A stretch of 64,000 nucleotides of DNA from Desulfovibrio sp. (GTDB lineage: Bacteria; Desulfobacterota; Desulfovibrionia; Desulfovibrionales; Desulfovibrionaceae): positions 1 through 64,000 of the forward strand of contig JACRDI010000009.1 in the NCBI GenBank assembly GCA_016218665.1. Reading direction: 5' to 3'. Position numbers and translations under genes: made by a program. The notes under the pieces were generated by a model. The model was not told where the DNA came from. It was given only the letters and a program-made list of their open reading frames with translations, and ran no database searches. Positions 8,639 through 17,023 of the stretch are shown in pieces (position 1 is the first letter of the stretch; each line of letters opens with the position of its first letter).

Positions 8639-9649
8639 ATGGACAACGGGACTGTGGAGAGCGCCCTCTCCCCGGAAGTGCTGACCCAGATCATCGGCGC
8701 GCAGGCCGAGATCGTCCGGCAGGGACAGGACCTCGGCAGCGTCATGGACCTGGTGGCGGAACGGCTGCTTGCGCTCACCGGCGCGGCCGGCTCCATCGTG
8801 GAACTGGCGGAGGGCGGCGAGATGGTCTACCGCGCGGCCGCGGGCATGGCGCAGGGACAGCTGGGCCTGCGGCTCAAGGGCTCGGGCAGCCTTTCCGGCC
8901 TGTGCGTGGAGACCGGCGAAATCCTCGTCTGCGACGACTCCGAGACCGATCCCCGCGTGGACCGCGAGGCCTGCCGCACGGTCGGGCTGCGGTCCATGGT
9001 GGTGGCTCCCCTGGTGCACCAGGACTCCGCGGTGGGCGTGCTCAAGCTCGCCTCGCGGCAGGTCTCGTATTTTAAAGAGAAGCACATCGCCGTCCTGCAG
9101 CTCATGTCCGAACTGGTGGCCTCGGCCACGTATTTCGCCGCGCGCAACGAGGTGAGCGAGCTGTACCACCGGGCCACCCACGACAGCCTGACGGGCCTGG
9201 CCAACCGGGCCCTGTTCTACGACAGGCTGCGGCAGGCCATGGCGCTGGCGCAGCGCAGGGCCGCGCGCCTGGGCATCCTGAATCTGGACATGGACGGGCT
9301 CAAAGCCATCAACGACCAGCACGGGCACCGCGCGGGCGATGCCGCCCTCCGGGAGTTGGCCGAGCGCCTGGGCAGGGCGTCGCGCCAGTCCGATACGGTG
9401 GCCAGGCTTGGCGGCGACGAGTTCGGCATCATCCTGCCGGAGGTGCAGGACCTCGACGGCGCGCGCGCGCAAGCGGAACGGGTGGAGGCGGCCGTGCGCC
9501 GGCCGTACCGCTTCGAGTCCTGCGACCTGGAACTGGGCGTGAGCATTGGCGCGGCCGTGTACCCGGTGGACGCCACCGACCTTGATGTGCTGCTGCACAA
9601 GGCCGACGAGGCCATGTACCGGGTCAAGAGGACCCGCAAGGGCCGCTAG
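8639..9649 (+). CDS. GAF-domain diguanylate cyclase
   Basis: A 336-residue soluble GGDEF protein. ATG at 8639 is preceded by AGGGGG; the longer frame from 8558 starts inside the tandem repeat and is less likely. Residues about 20-155 form a GAF sensor domain (MDLVAERLLALTGAAGSIVE, later VVAPLVHQDSAVGVLKL). The cyclase domain starts at THDSLTGLANRALFYDR and contains RLGGDEFGIILPE. RQSD five residues before GGDEF is a complete I-site, predicting feedback inhibition. No membrane segment is present, so the signal is intracellular. It is divergent from the membrane-bound cyclase and ends at a strong terminator. Confidence 0.92.
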   Translation: MDNGTVESALSPEVLTQIIGAQAEIVRQGQDLGSVMDLVAERLLALTGAAGSIVELAEGGEMVYRAAAGMAQGQLGLRLKGSGSLSGLCVETGEILVCDDSETDPRVDREACRTVGLRSMVVAPLVHQDSAVGVLKLASRQVSYFKEKHIAVLQLMSELVASATYFAARNEVSELYHRATHDSLTGLANRALFYDRLRQAMALAQRRAARLGILNLDMDGLKAINDQHGHRAGDAALRELAERLGRASRQSDTVARLGGDEFGIILPEVQDLDGARAQAERVEAAVRRPYRFESCDLELGVSIGAAVYPVDATDLDVLLHKADEAMYRVKRTRKGR

Positions 9650-9676
9650 CGCCGCCCCGCGCCAGCAGCAACAAAA

Positions 9677-9720
9677 GCCCCGCCGCGACACGTCGTTCGC
9701 CGGCGGGGCCTTTTCTTTTT
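9677..9720 (+). terminator. intrinsic terminator of the GAF-GGDEF gene
   Basis: Arms gccccgccg (9677-9685) and cggcggggc (9701-9709) are followed by ttttcttttt (9711-9720). The T tract runs directly into the CCA complement of the truncated tRNA-Leu on the other strand. Confidence 0.88.
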
Positions 9721-9780
9721 GGTGCCCGGAGCGGGGATTGAACCCGCATGGCCCGAGGGCCGAGGGATTTTAAGTCCCTT
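9720..9780 (-). pseudogene. truncated tRNA-Leu(TAA), 3' portion only
   Basis: Read on the minus strand, this is a canonical tRNA-Leu from the 5' side of the anticodon stem onward: anticodon stem AGGGA/TCCCT with loop CTTAAAA (anticodon TAA), a long variable arm, a T arm with loop TTCAATC, the acceptor 3' strand and an encoded CCA. The D arm and the 5' acceptor strand are missing; upstream the sequence runs into the 3' flank of the intact neighbour tRNA. The acceptor and variable arm differ from the neighbour, so it is not a simple local duplication. The likeliest reading is the displaced 3' part of the host tRNA at an attachment site. Confidence 0.82.
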
Positions 9781-9787
9781 GAGCAAG

Positions 9788-9875
9788 TGGTGCCGGGGGC
9801 GGGATTTGAACCCGCAAGGCCTTGAAAGGCCGTGAGATTTTAAGTCTCATGTGTAGACCCTTCCACCACCCCGGC
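9788..9875 (-). tRNA. tRNA-Leu (anticodon TAA)
   Basis: A complete class II tRNA on the minus strand, 88 nt with encoded CCA. Acceptor GCCGGGG pairs with CCCCGGC, the D stem is GTGG/CTAC, and the anticodon stem TGAGA/TCTCA carries loop CTTAAAA. It has a long variable arm (GGCC/GGCC core) and a T arm GCGGG/CCCGC with loop TTCAAAT. It lies between the integrase gene and the truncated tRNA-Leu, so it is probably carried by the element and may replace the interrupted host gene. Confidence 0.93.
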
Positions 9876-9931
9876 GAGCCCATTTGCTACACTTTCTGCA
9901 GCCCTGGCGCAACCGAAATTCGGCAAGGGGA

Positions 9932-10999
9932 TTACTGCGGAACAATCCCCTGCGAGGCCACTGCAGCTCCCCAAGTCGCGCCCTGCAACACCTGCCGGAT
10001 GGTGTCTTTATCTTGCGGGGCGAAGTGGGCGTACCTGCGGGTCGTCTGCAGGTTCGAGTGTCCCATATGCTCTGCCACAGCGAACAGTGGCACTCCGCGA
10101 CGGACAAGCCGGGTGCAACACGTGTGTCGGCAAGTGTACGGGATGACATGATCCAGACCAGCCGCTTTCGAAATCTTCACGAATTTGCGATGGAAGCCTT
10201 CTGTCGAAAACTCTGGGAAAACCAAACCACCTCTGGCAACCCTTGGCTTGAACACTGCAGCCATTGCATCGGTCAGGGGCAGGGCGCGGCCACGGTTTGT
10301 CTTTGTCTGCGCCGGGGTCAACATGAGCACGCCAGCGTTGAAGTCCACTTGCCAGGCCTCGGTTGTCCAGAGTTCGCCCATGCGCATCCCGCTGTCGATG
10401 AAGACCTTGGCGGCGTCGGCGACTTCGCGGTATTCCATCTGCAGCGCCTTGGCCATGAAAAGGTCCTCCTCTTCTTCGGTAAGCCAACGGATGCGGCCCT
10501 CGCCTTCTTCTTGCCGGGGCATGTGTGGCAGATGAGTGAGCTTGTGGCGGTCCGCGGCGTCTGTCAGGATCGCACTGATGAACGACAGATAGCGGTTGAC
10601 CGTGCTGCCGGTGATCGGGCGGTCATCCATGACTTCCTGGACGAACTCGTCGAGGCGCTCCGTATCGAGTTCAGCGAGCAGGAGCCGCGGCGAGATGTAC
10701 TTGCTGACGACGCGCCACTGCTTTTCGCAGTTCGCAATCTGTTCCGGCTTCTTCCACTTCGGCCTGACCTGGAGGCTGTTTCGATAGCCTCGTTCCAATG
10801 TCCAGCCCCGGCCACTCTTCTGCTCGACCTCGGCGTGGGTTTCGGCAGCCCGAGTTTCCAGCAGCTCAAGTTTGAGTCGCGTTTCGGCGAGTTCCAGATC
10901 GTCCTTGTGCGTGTCCGCCGGGAGGACGGTGGTTTTGCGTCTGCCGTCGACGGTCACGTCAATCAACCATTTCCCATCACGATGTTTGCGAATCGACAT
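9932..10999 (-). CDS. int: tyrosine-type site-specific integrase
   Basis: A 355-residue phage-type integrase that would cut and join attachment sites through a phosphotyrosine. Residues 1-60 form an arm-binding-like N-domain (MSIRKHRDGKWLIDVTVDGRR), about 70-170 the core-binding SAM-like domain, and 185-345 the catalytic domain. The catalytic set is readable: the first Arg in SGMRMGEL, His-x-x-Arg region CRHTCCTRLV, His in EHMGHSNLQTTRRYAH and the nucleophile Tyr in RRYAH. ATG at 10999 is used. It lies 56 bases from the intact tRNA-Leu, as expected for an integrase that uses the tRNA as its target. Confidence 0.95.
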   Translation of the reverse strand: MSIRKHRDGKWLIDVTVDGRRKTTVLPADTHKDDLELAETRLKLELLETRAAETHAEVEQKSGRGWTLERGYRNSLQVRPKWKKPEQIANCEKQWRVVSKYISPRLLLAELDTERLDEFVQEVMDDRPITGSTVNRYLSFISAILTDAADRHKLTHLPHMPRQEEGEGRIRWLTEEEEDLFMAKALQMEYREVADAAKVFIDSGMRMGELWTTEAWQVDFNAGVLMLTPAQTKTNRGRALPLTDAMAAVFKPRVARGGLVFPEFSTEGFHRKFVKISKAAGLDHVIPYTCRHTCCTRLVRRGVPLFAVAEHMGHSNLQTTRRYAHFAPQDKDTIRQVLQGATWGAAVASQGIVPQ

Positions 11000-11227
11000 G
11001 TTCCCTCATTTCTACTGTGCGATTTGGGACTGACGCATTGGTTCACCAAACACACGCGAGCCTTTGTGCGTCAACTTTGCGTGTCTCCTCTGCCGAACCC
11101 AGGGGCCCAAGCTGCTTCAACGGGGCCATGAGACAAGGAGTGGCCGACGCGGGCAGATGCTGCTTCTGCCAGCGCAGCGCGGCGCAGATTTGAGGTGCGA
11201 AGAACATATGATGAACCTCCAGTTGGT

Positions 11228-11536
11228 TTAGTTGTCGCCATCGTAGGTGTTGTCGTGGCGCGTGGCCCACGGAGACTCGTCATCGCAGAGAATTCCGCGT
11301 CCACTCCGTCCGAACATCGCGTTCCTGTCCTTCTTTGATACGACACCGTCGAGAATCCTCTCGCAGACACGGCTCGCAACAAGTGATGTTGTCGATTTGT
11401 GGAACTGGACATCGCCGCACCAGAGCCTGCAGTCGCCCTTGTCTTTGTAAGCTTCCCAGGTTTTCATATCGCCGTAGCCTTGGAAGTGGATGTCGCCGAT
11501 CTCGAAAGTATGGTAGGTGCGGTTTGTTGCCTTCAT
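11228..11536 (-). CDS. hypothetical protein, 102 residues
   Basis: A small soluble protein rich in Trp, Cys, Asp and Lys (MKTWEAYKDKGDCRLWCGDVQF), without membrane segments or a recognisable domain. Composition and AT content resemble phage or plasmid accessory genes. ATG at 11536 has AAGGAG at 6 bases on the minus strand, which is the main support that it is real. It lies between the integrase and another small gene, all on the same strand. Function unknown. Confidence 0.62.
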   Translation of the reverse strand: MKATNRTYHTFEIGDIHFQGYGDMKTWEAYKDKGDCRLWCGDVQFHKSTTSLVASRVCERILDGVVSKKDRNAMFGRSGRGILCDDESPWATRHDNTYDGDN

Positions 11537-11655
11537 ATCGTCTCCTTGTTGTATGTTGATGGCGATTGGGATGCCTTAACGCTCCATTGCTACCACAGTC
11601 GTCGGCAAGGCCGTTCTGCCTGCTCCATCATTCGTATAGGAATGTGGAGATATCC

Positions 11656-12042
11656 TTATGCTGCAATGTCGTCATTGCGGTCATTTGCCGTTGCGATTAT
11701 TGTACGTCCAAAGTAACAATCGCAAACTGCTTGCCAGAATTCTTCATAGTGAGCAGCGTCGTCGTATGCATAGATACTCGAAACTCGGCGGCAGCCATCT
11801 TCACCGATGTGGAGCCAGAGAGGGCGCCAAATGTTCCATCTCGTGCATTTCCCGCCGTACCAGTGGGGATCGTTAAAGAAACACTCGTGAGCGTCAGCGA
11901 GCTGCGCAAAGTCGTACCAGTCATCAGACATATCTCTTGTGTCATAGCCGTCTTCAAACTGTGCATTGAACCGAACGATTTTCTTAAACCGTTTGAACCC
12001 AGCGACAATAAGTGGAACGTACTCGATGTGTTCAATTTGCAT
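11656..12042 (-). CDS. hypothetical protein, 128 residues
   Basis: A soluble, aromatic-rich and acidic protein (DMSDDWYDFAQLADAHECFF; HYEEFWQAVCDCYFG) with no family that I recognise. ATG at 12042 follows AGGAG with 8 bases spacing; the longer frame from 12069 lacks a site. Codon use is AT-richer than the flanking core genes, as in the rest of this element. It is transcribed in line with the genes on either side. Confidence 0.65.
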   Translation of the reverse strand: MQIEHIEYVPLIVAGFKRFKKIVRFNAQFEDGYDTRDMSDDWYDFAQLADAHECFFNDPHWYGGKCTRWNIWRPLWLHIGEDGCRRVSSIYAYDDAAHYEEFWQAVCDCYFGRTIIATANDRNDDIAA

Positions 12043-12253
12043 TCGTCTTCTCCTGGTTGTAGTTGGCAAACGCTTTGCTTTCTTGTCGTGCCGATAATAG
12101 TTTCTTCATTGCTTCTTCATCAGGTTATTTCAATCTGCATATTCGCCCTCCAGTGTAATGATGTTCGCCATGATGATGTTGACGGTTCAGACTTGTTATT
12201 CGGTGACCCACGGTTGCGCCTTGAAAACAGCCTGAAGGTTTCATGTTGATATT

Positions 12254-12631
12254 TCACTGGCCTTCCACCGGGATCATCTTGGAGGTGTCGCAGTGCTCCC
12301 TCACCATTCGTTGTGCGATATCAAGGCCACGTCGCATTATTTCTCCCAGTGTCCGGCAGCCAGCTTGTGTAAGCGCTGCCCGCTTTCTGCGTTTATCCCC
12401 AGGTGCAATAGTGATGGAGATGAGCCCACGTTCCTCCAGGATATAACAAATGCGGGAAGCTGAAGTCTGTGGGAGCATTACCCTGGTCTGGATCTCCACA
12501 AAGTCCATCTGGCCCCTGGGCCCTTGTGCGATCGTCAAAAACACTCGGAAAAACTCTGGGTAGTGCTCCGGGAGCAGGCGGTGAAGGTCAAACATGTCCA
12601 GGACGCGTTGAATGTCATTATTGAAAAACAT
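12254..12631 (-). CDS. MarR-like winged-helix regulator
   Basis: A 125-residue DNA-binding protein. After an N-terminal helix (NNDIQRVLDMFDLHRLLPEHY) comes a winged-helix pattern: FVEIQTRVMLPQTSASRICYI (recognition helix), LEERGLISITIAPGDKRRKR (wing with the basic DKRR typical of MarR proteins) and a C-terminal dimerisation helix. ATG at 12631 has AAGGAG at 5 bases; the upstream frame to 12727 lacks a site. It probably regulates genes in the element. MarR membership is by pattern only. Confidence 0.75.
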   Translation of the reverse strand: MFFNNDIQRVLDMFDLHRLLPEHYPEFFRVFLTIAQGPRGQMDFVEIQTRVMLPQTSASRICYILEERGLISITIAPGDKRRKRAALTQAGCRTLGEIMRRGLDIAQRMVREHCDTSKMIPVEGQ

Positions 12632-12714
12632 AAGGACTCCTTGAGTTATGTAGCCAGGCACAATCGCCCGATATGTTCCACGGGGGTGTCCCGTGAAACA
12701 TGCGGGATACCGTG

Positions 12715-13233
12715 TCAGGAGCCGCAATGAGCATACTCGTCGAACGGCTCCTGGGCCGCGTTCGAGTCGATGCTGTAATCGAAGTGGGATTCCTGCGGCA
12801 GTTGTGCGGGGCGGGCGATAGGGAGGTCGAGATCACCTGCGAAGGCCGCGAGGTATTCAACTTCGCGCACGCAACAGTCGGGGCTGTCGCACACCTCGAA
12901 TGCGTCGTCCCGATCAGCATAAGCCCCTTGAATCCAGCCATCGGACAGGCGCTGGACAATGTATATGATCTTGGGCTTTCCGCGAAGCTGCCGGACACGG
13001 TACGCCCGGGCGAGCTGCACGAAGTCTATCTTTTCGGTGAGCGCCTCCATTGCCTCAAACACGAGCCGGGAGCCCGGAGGGTAATCGCCCCCGCCTGTCA
13101 TGTGCCCAAACCACACCTCGACAAGCCAGTCCACGAGTCTTTCAATGTCCTCGGGGGCATCCATGCCGTCGAGAAAGTCGGGGCCGAACTCGTCCTCAAA
13201 AACGCGCCGTGTCTCGTCTGACGTCCAGAGCAT
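12715..13233 (-). CDS. hypothetical protein, 172 residues
   Basis: An acidic soluble protein without a recognised family. The N-terminal half is rich in Asp/Glu (FEDEFGPDFLDGMDAPEDIE) and contains a Trp-rich helix (LVDWLVEVWFGHM). The middle has a beta-strand-like stretch (KPKIIYIVQRLSDGWIQGAY) that resembles a short antirestriction- or DUF-type fold only loosely. A CDSPDCCVREVEY cysteine group follows. ATG at 13233 has TAGGAG upstream, so the frame extending to 13353 is not used. It is in line with its neighbours on the minus strand. Confidence 0.65.
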   Translation of the reverse strand: MLWTSDETRRVFEDEFGPDFLDGMDAPEDIERLVDWLVEVWFGHMTGGGDYPPGSRLVFEAMEALTEKIDFVQLARAYRVRQLRGKPKIIYIVQRLSDGWIQGAYADRDDAFEVCDSPDCCVREVEYLAAFAGDLDLPIARPAQLPQESHFDYSIDSNAAQEPFDEYAHCGS

Positions 13234-13353
13234 GTTCTCTCCTATTTTTGACGGCTTGGTTTTTGTCGTGCCGCCTACGCCCTTGTATATAGTAGCATCG
13301 CGTCGTCTGTCAAGATATTTTGCTGCTTTGTTATTTCTATTAAAACGTTGCAT

Positions 13354-13704
13354 TTTAAGAGGTTAAGTATTTAAAGCCTAGAGTGGTGGGTGAAGTGTTC
13401 TCGCCGAAGATTACCTGCACGCCATCAAGAATGTCTTCTGGACCTGACGCCCCGTTGAGAATTGGGCTTGCTTAAGCTGGTGGTTGCTCGCCCAGGCAAG
13501 CGTATGGGGCGCTGGTTGGTTGAGCGGGGCGTGCGGGGCGTCTGAAAGACATTCGATGCGGGAGCCGTTACGTTCCGCAGGTAACGCCTCAAACCTGGAG
13601 GAATACGGCGAGCTGGTCACTCCTCATTCCGAAAACTGAAGGTAGTGTTCCAGCTAAGCAGACCGGCTTTCCCGGCTTGCCTGGAGTTGCGGGTTACGGA
13701 GAGT
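13354..13704. other. 351 bases without a supported gene
   Basis: No open frame here has a ribosome site and a protein-like composition. An AT-rich promoter-like stretch lies at 13300-13370, upstream of the minus-strand gene at 12715. I see no tRNA, repeat or terminator. Confidence 0.5.
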
Positions 13705-14223
13705 TCAGATTCGGGTGCGAAGTTCCATGCGGCCCTGGGCGGATTCCAACTCGGACCAAATCTTCCTCAGGTACGACGGGGAGACTTGGATGCGCAGTTG
13801 CTTCGAGAAGTAGCGGGCGATGAGTCGGAAACCGAGGCCCTGAACGTGAAGCTCGCGCACCAGGGCCCAGCGGTGAAGCAGCTTGTCGCGAAGCGGGGAG
13901 GGCCGCTCTTCGCGCAGGTTCCTGGCGCGGGACTCCCGCACACGCTGAAAGTCCGCGAACTGCTCCGACCTAGCGGCCCGAAAGCCGCGACGGCGGATCG
14001 TGTCGAAGCCGAAGTGGCGGATGGCGCCGAGCAACGCAACATATGGCGTCGGCGGCGCTGAAAGGGAAGCCTCGCCTGGAGACGCGGCGGCGGCACAAGC
14101 AGCGAAGGCGTCGGTGAGAATGCGCTCGCGGTCGGACTCGGCCAGGCCAGCGAGCCAGCGCAGTGCACGAGCCCGCTCCTTGGCGGTATGCAGACCGGAT
14201 GGATGCGTTGCGCGCTTCGGCAC
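13705..14223 (-). CDS. putative helix-turn-helix protein next to an integrase-like gene
   Basis: A 172-residue basic protein starting at GTG 14223 with AAGG upstream, 3 bases after the stop of the integrase-like gene, so the two are co-transcribed. The N-terminal half is helical and Ala/Arg-rich. The C-terminal part (GFRLIARYFSKQLRIQVSPSYLRKIW) has the shape of a helix-turn-helix used in replication, transfer or integration regulators. It is likely a DNA-binding partner of the upstream protein; no family is recognised. Confidence 0.65.
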   Translation of the reverse strand: MPKRATHPSGLHTAKERARALRWLAGLAESDRERILTDAFAACAAAASPGEASLSAPPTPYVALLGAIRHFGFDTIRRRGFRAARSEQFADFQRVRESRARNLREERPSPLRDKLLHRWALVRELHVQGLGFRLIARYFSKQLRIQVSPSYLRKIWSELESAQGRMELRTRI

Positions 14224-14226
14224 GAC

Positions 14227-15186
14227 TTACCTTATATATATATCGACACTGTCGAGGCGGTTGTGCGCGATCTCGTTCGCCACAGCTTGTTTCGCCTGCT
14301 CGTACGACAAGCCGGCCTCAATGGCTTCGTGCATCCGCGCCTGGGCGAAGCTGTGCTTGAGGCCGTGCGTTCCCCTGCCAGGCGCGTATTGCCCTGTCTC
14401 CCTTGCAGCCACTTCAACGGCACGCAGGAACGTACGGTACGGTGATGCGAGTTGGCCGTGCTCCGCAATGTGCTCTTCGAGCTCGCGGTATGTCTCCGGT
14501 CGCACGAAATGCTCGGTCTGTTTGCCCCCCTTCTCGGTGACGACGATGCGCCCGGCGGCGGTGCCGGAGATCGGTTCCGTGCACATGCCGAGCAAGTTCT
14601 CAGACGTGAGCGGGTTGCTGCCGCGCGCCGGTGCGCCCACGCCTTCCGCTCTACAGCCCGTCTCGCCCATGAGTTTGGCCTGGAGCCGGAGACCAGCATC
14701 AGAAATGGCGGCGTAAAGGCCAACGGGGTCAGGATACGAGCGGGTCGTGTAGCCGCCGGAACGCGCCGCCAGTTCCGTGCGCCAATGCGCCTTCTCCTCG
14801 GCCAGGACGACGCGGATGTCCGCCGCCGACTCGCCTCCATGGCGCTCCGCGTACACATCGAGCGCGTGGGAGAGCTTCGTGAGCGCCGAGATCTCGCGTT
14901 CAATCGTCTGGAACGAGCCGCCAGCGTCGCGGAGTGCCTGGCCTCGGTCTGCGATGTATGTGCGGACAAGGTCGGAGAGGCGTTGTGCCTGGCGAACATC
15001 ACGAATTCCCGCGCGCTCCAGGAACTCGACGAAGCGATGGATGTCGCGGCGGTAGACGTTCCACGTGCCGAGCCCCCGGATGAACCGCTGATCCACTGCG
15101 CCCTTCTTGCGCCCGATGGCGCGGATGCCGCCGAGGAGCGCCTCCGCCTGTGAGTGGAGTTGTTTGGGCCACCTGTTCGTTCCCAT
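14227..15186 (-). CDS. tyrosine-recombinase-like integrase, atypical active site
   Basis: A 319-residue protein with the layout of a tyrosine recombinase. The N-terminal SAM-like domain is at about residues 25-130 (WNVYRRDIHRFVEFLERAGI), and the catalytic-like domain at about 160-319. The first Arg is in ETGCRAEGVG. The box II segment reads THGLKHSFAQARM, where the usual HxLRH has Lys instead of Arg. The last box AHNRLDSVDIYIR keeps His and the C-terminal Tyr. The protein ends right after that Tyr region. GGAGG lies upstream of ATG 15186. It may be a specialised or reduced-activity recombinase, or an element-maintenance factor. Confidence 0.72.
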   Translation of the reverse strand: MGTNRWPKQLHSQAEALLGGIRAIGRKKGAVDQRFIRGLGTWNVYRRDIHRFVEFLERAGIRDVRQAQRLSDLVRTYIADRGQALRDAGGSFQTIEREISALTKLSHALDVYAERHGGESAADIRVVLAEEKAHWRTELAARSGGYTTRSYPDPVGLYAAISDAGLRLQAKLMGETGCRAEGVGAPARGSNPLTSENLLGMCTEPISGTAAGRIVVTEKGGKQTEHFVRPETYRELEEHIAEHGQLASPYRTFLRAVEVAARETGQYAPGRGTHGLKHSFAQARMHEAIEAGLSYEQAKQAVANEIAHNRLDSVDIYIR

Positions 15187-16072
15187 CTTCTCGTCCTTCC
15201 TCCCGGTCCGATCCGTTTCGCCGCCGCCTGGTTCGTTGAGTAGTGTGCTCTTTCTGCGAGCCAGGCTCGCGCGCCGAGCTTGTCGGCATGTGCGCCAGAG
15301 ATTGTCCTGGCGCCGGCGGTAGCAACTCCGCCGGTCCTTGTTGCGCTGCGTCTCCTCCTGCAGTTGGGTCTCGGACAGGACCGTCCGGTGGTTCTGCTCG
15401 CAGTTCGCGAGCGGGGAGAGTCAATGAGGCGACTTCGTGGTCACCTCGAACACTTTCTTGGGCGTTTCAGCCATCCCGTCGAGCAGGCGGCCGTTCACGG
15501 AGCCTGCGGCTCCGAAGCCCGAATGATGTATCTGGGCATCGGAAGCGTGCCACACGAGAAGGGCTCGCAGCAAACTGGGCCAGGAGAAACCAGGAAGAAT
15601 TGCGATGTGTCCGGTTTTGTTGACGCAGGGGCAGTCAACAAAACCGGACTGTGGCGGAAGCTTCGCGGACAGGATCGGAGAGAAAGAGTGCGCGCGACAG
15701 AGAGCGGTCATGGTGCGCAGGTGAATGCGCGCTCGAAAAGGCAACGCGGAACGCTCCCTTTCGCCGACAGAGGCTGTACGACGCGCTCATGGTCAAGATC
15801 ACGCTTGGCGTTCCCTTGACCATGCTCTGTGGCGCGCCGTGGTGGGAAAGGGATCAGCCCGCTTCGTATTGGGCCGCGACGCTCGTCTCTCAGATGTGAT
15901 GGGGCAACATGGCCAGTCGGTATCCCCCCGAGCAGAGGAGGGTCACAGCCACCGCATGAGAAAAATACAAGAAGGAGAAAAAGCCTAGTCGGGATCCTTG
16001 CGCTGAGCGTTTTAGCCGGCATAGCCTCTTTGAGAATCGGGCAGCGCCCGCAACCTCAAAAAGGATAACGCC
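15187..16072. other. 886 bases without a confident gene
   Basis: Several open frames exist on both strands, but none combines a ribosome site with credible protein composition. A minus-strand frame at 15708-16022 opens with a lipoprotein-like leader, but its remainder is low-complexity and antisense-like. The one clear structure is the inverted repeat at 15609-15649. The end (about 16040-16072) holds the ribosome site of the next gene. Confidence 0.5.
15609..15649. repeat. 16-bp perfect inverted repeat
   Basis: Arm gtccggttttgttgac (15609-15624) is the exact reverse complement of 15634-15649, with a 9-base spacer gcaggggca. It lies in a gene-free part of the element. It could be an operator, a recombinase site or the core of a small mobile element end. 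It has no T tract after the right arm. Confidence 0.85.
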
Positions 16073-16312
16073 ATGAGTATCTTCAAGAAAAGTGTCAAGC
16101 TTGATGCGCAGCTGAACATCAAGGTCAGCCAGGCGATGTGCAGCCGCTATCACAAAATCAAGGCACGGTTTAAGGACAGCCCCTGGGAGTTTTCCCTGCA
16201 GCCTGACTTTTCTGACTGGCTGGATACGCAGATGGAAGCCGCAGAGAAGGTGCTTGCGGAATACGAGGAAGCGAAGGAAGTCTCGGTTATCGAAGAAGTT
16301 CGGAACGCGTAG
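16073..16312 (+). CDS. small hypothetical protein, 79 residues
   Basis: A soluble helical protein with a basic N-terminus (MSIFKKSVKLDAQLNIKVSQ) and a Glu-rich C-terminal helix with coiled-coil character (MEAAEKVLAEYEEAKEVSVIEE). AAAGGA lies 7 bases before ATG 16073. Its composition is unlike noise, and it is the first plus-strand gene of the element. No family is recognised; small conjugative or plasmid accessory proteins can look like this. Confidence 0.65.
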   Translation: MSIFKKSVKLDAQLNIKVSQAMCSRYHKIKARFKDSPWEFSLQPDFSDWLDTQMEAAEKVLAEYEEAKEVSVIEEVRNA

Positions 16313-17023
16313 TCCGTTTGTTGTACGCATAGGCATCGGCCAGGCCGTGGGGCGTAGCGTTCGTGAGAAACGCGCAACGCCCACCGCCTGCGTGGTGGTT
16401 CCAACCTTTCATGTGATTGGTCGTACTCTTCTTATTTCAGGTGGTTAGTGTCTTGCTGGCGGGGTGCTCTGGCGCGTTCAGACAAGAATACTCTCAAGGT
16501 AGCGAGCGCCATCGGCGGTCCTACGCCCCCGGTTCGCTTTGTCCCCATTCCCAATCAGATCCAGACTTCTGGCTGCCGTGCAAGTCCTCGCGTCATGCGA
16601 CGGGGCACGTATCCAGGCAAAACACGCTTGGTTGCTGGCTTGGGTTCGAGGGCTACGGGCAAGATACTTCGCCCTGACTGCCGGTGCGGCTCTCGCTTCC
16701 ATTGAGCTGGACGTGACGGTTGCTCCTCGTACTCAAACGCTACGACCGATGGCGGCGCGTGCGCTATTGCCGGTTATGACTGCTCTCCGCATCATCCTTT
16801 TACCCCTTTCTGTCCTTTTCTGATTCCTGGGCGTACTCCACGCGGAATCACTCGCCATGCCGTACGGTGGTGCAGCGCCAATAGGCTTGCACCTGCGGCT
16901 CTGGAGTCCAAAGAAGAAACCTTGGAAGTATCTTTTCGATTTGGTTTCCGACTATTGCGAACGGGAAGCGCCGTGTGGTTTCATGAGTATGAAAGTCACC
17001 AGCAGCCGAAAGGAGGAAACCGC
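16313..17023. other. 711 bases without a confident gene
   Basis: Open frames on both strands here lack ribosome sites and have random-looking composition. I see no RNA gene, insertion-sequence end or long repeat. A strong ribosome site closes the interval at about 17010-17023. Confidence 0.5.

Noticed and set aside
11071-11412. 113-residue frame overlapping the gene at 11228
   Set aside because: The alternative frame at 11228-11536 has AAGGAG and better composition; the overlapping one has no site.
14999-15424. Basic 141-residue frame overlapping the start of the integrase-like gene
   Set aside because: It lies in another frame over the integrase-like N-terminus and has low-complexity composition with no ribosome site.
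15708-16022. Possible lipoprotein gene on the minus strand
   Set aside because: The leader looks like a lipoprotein signal, but the rest has random composition and the ribosome site is weak.
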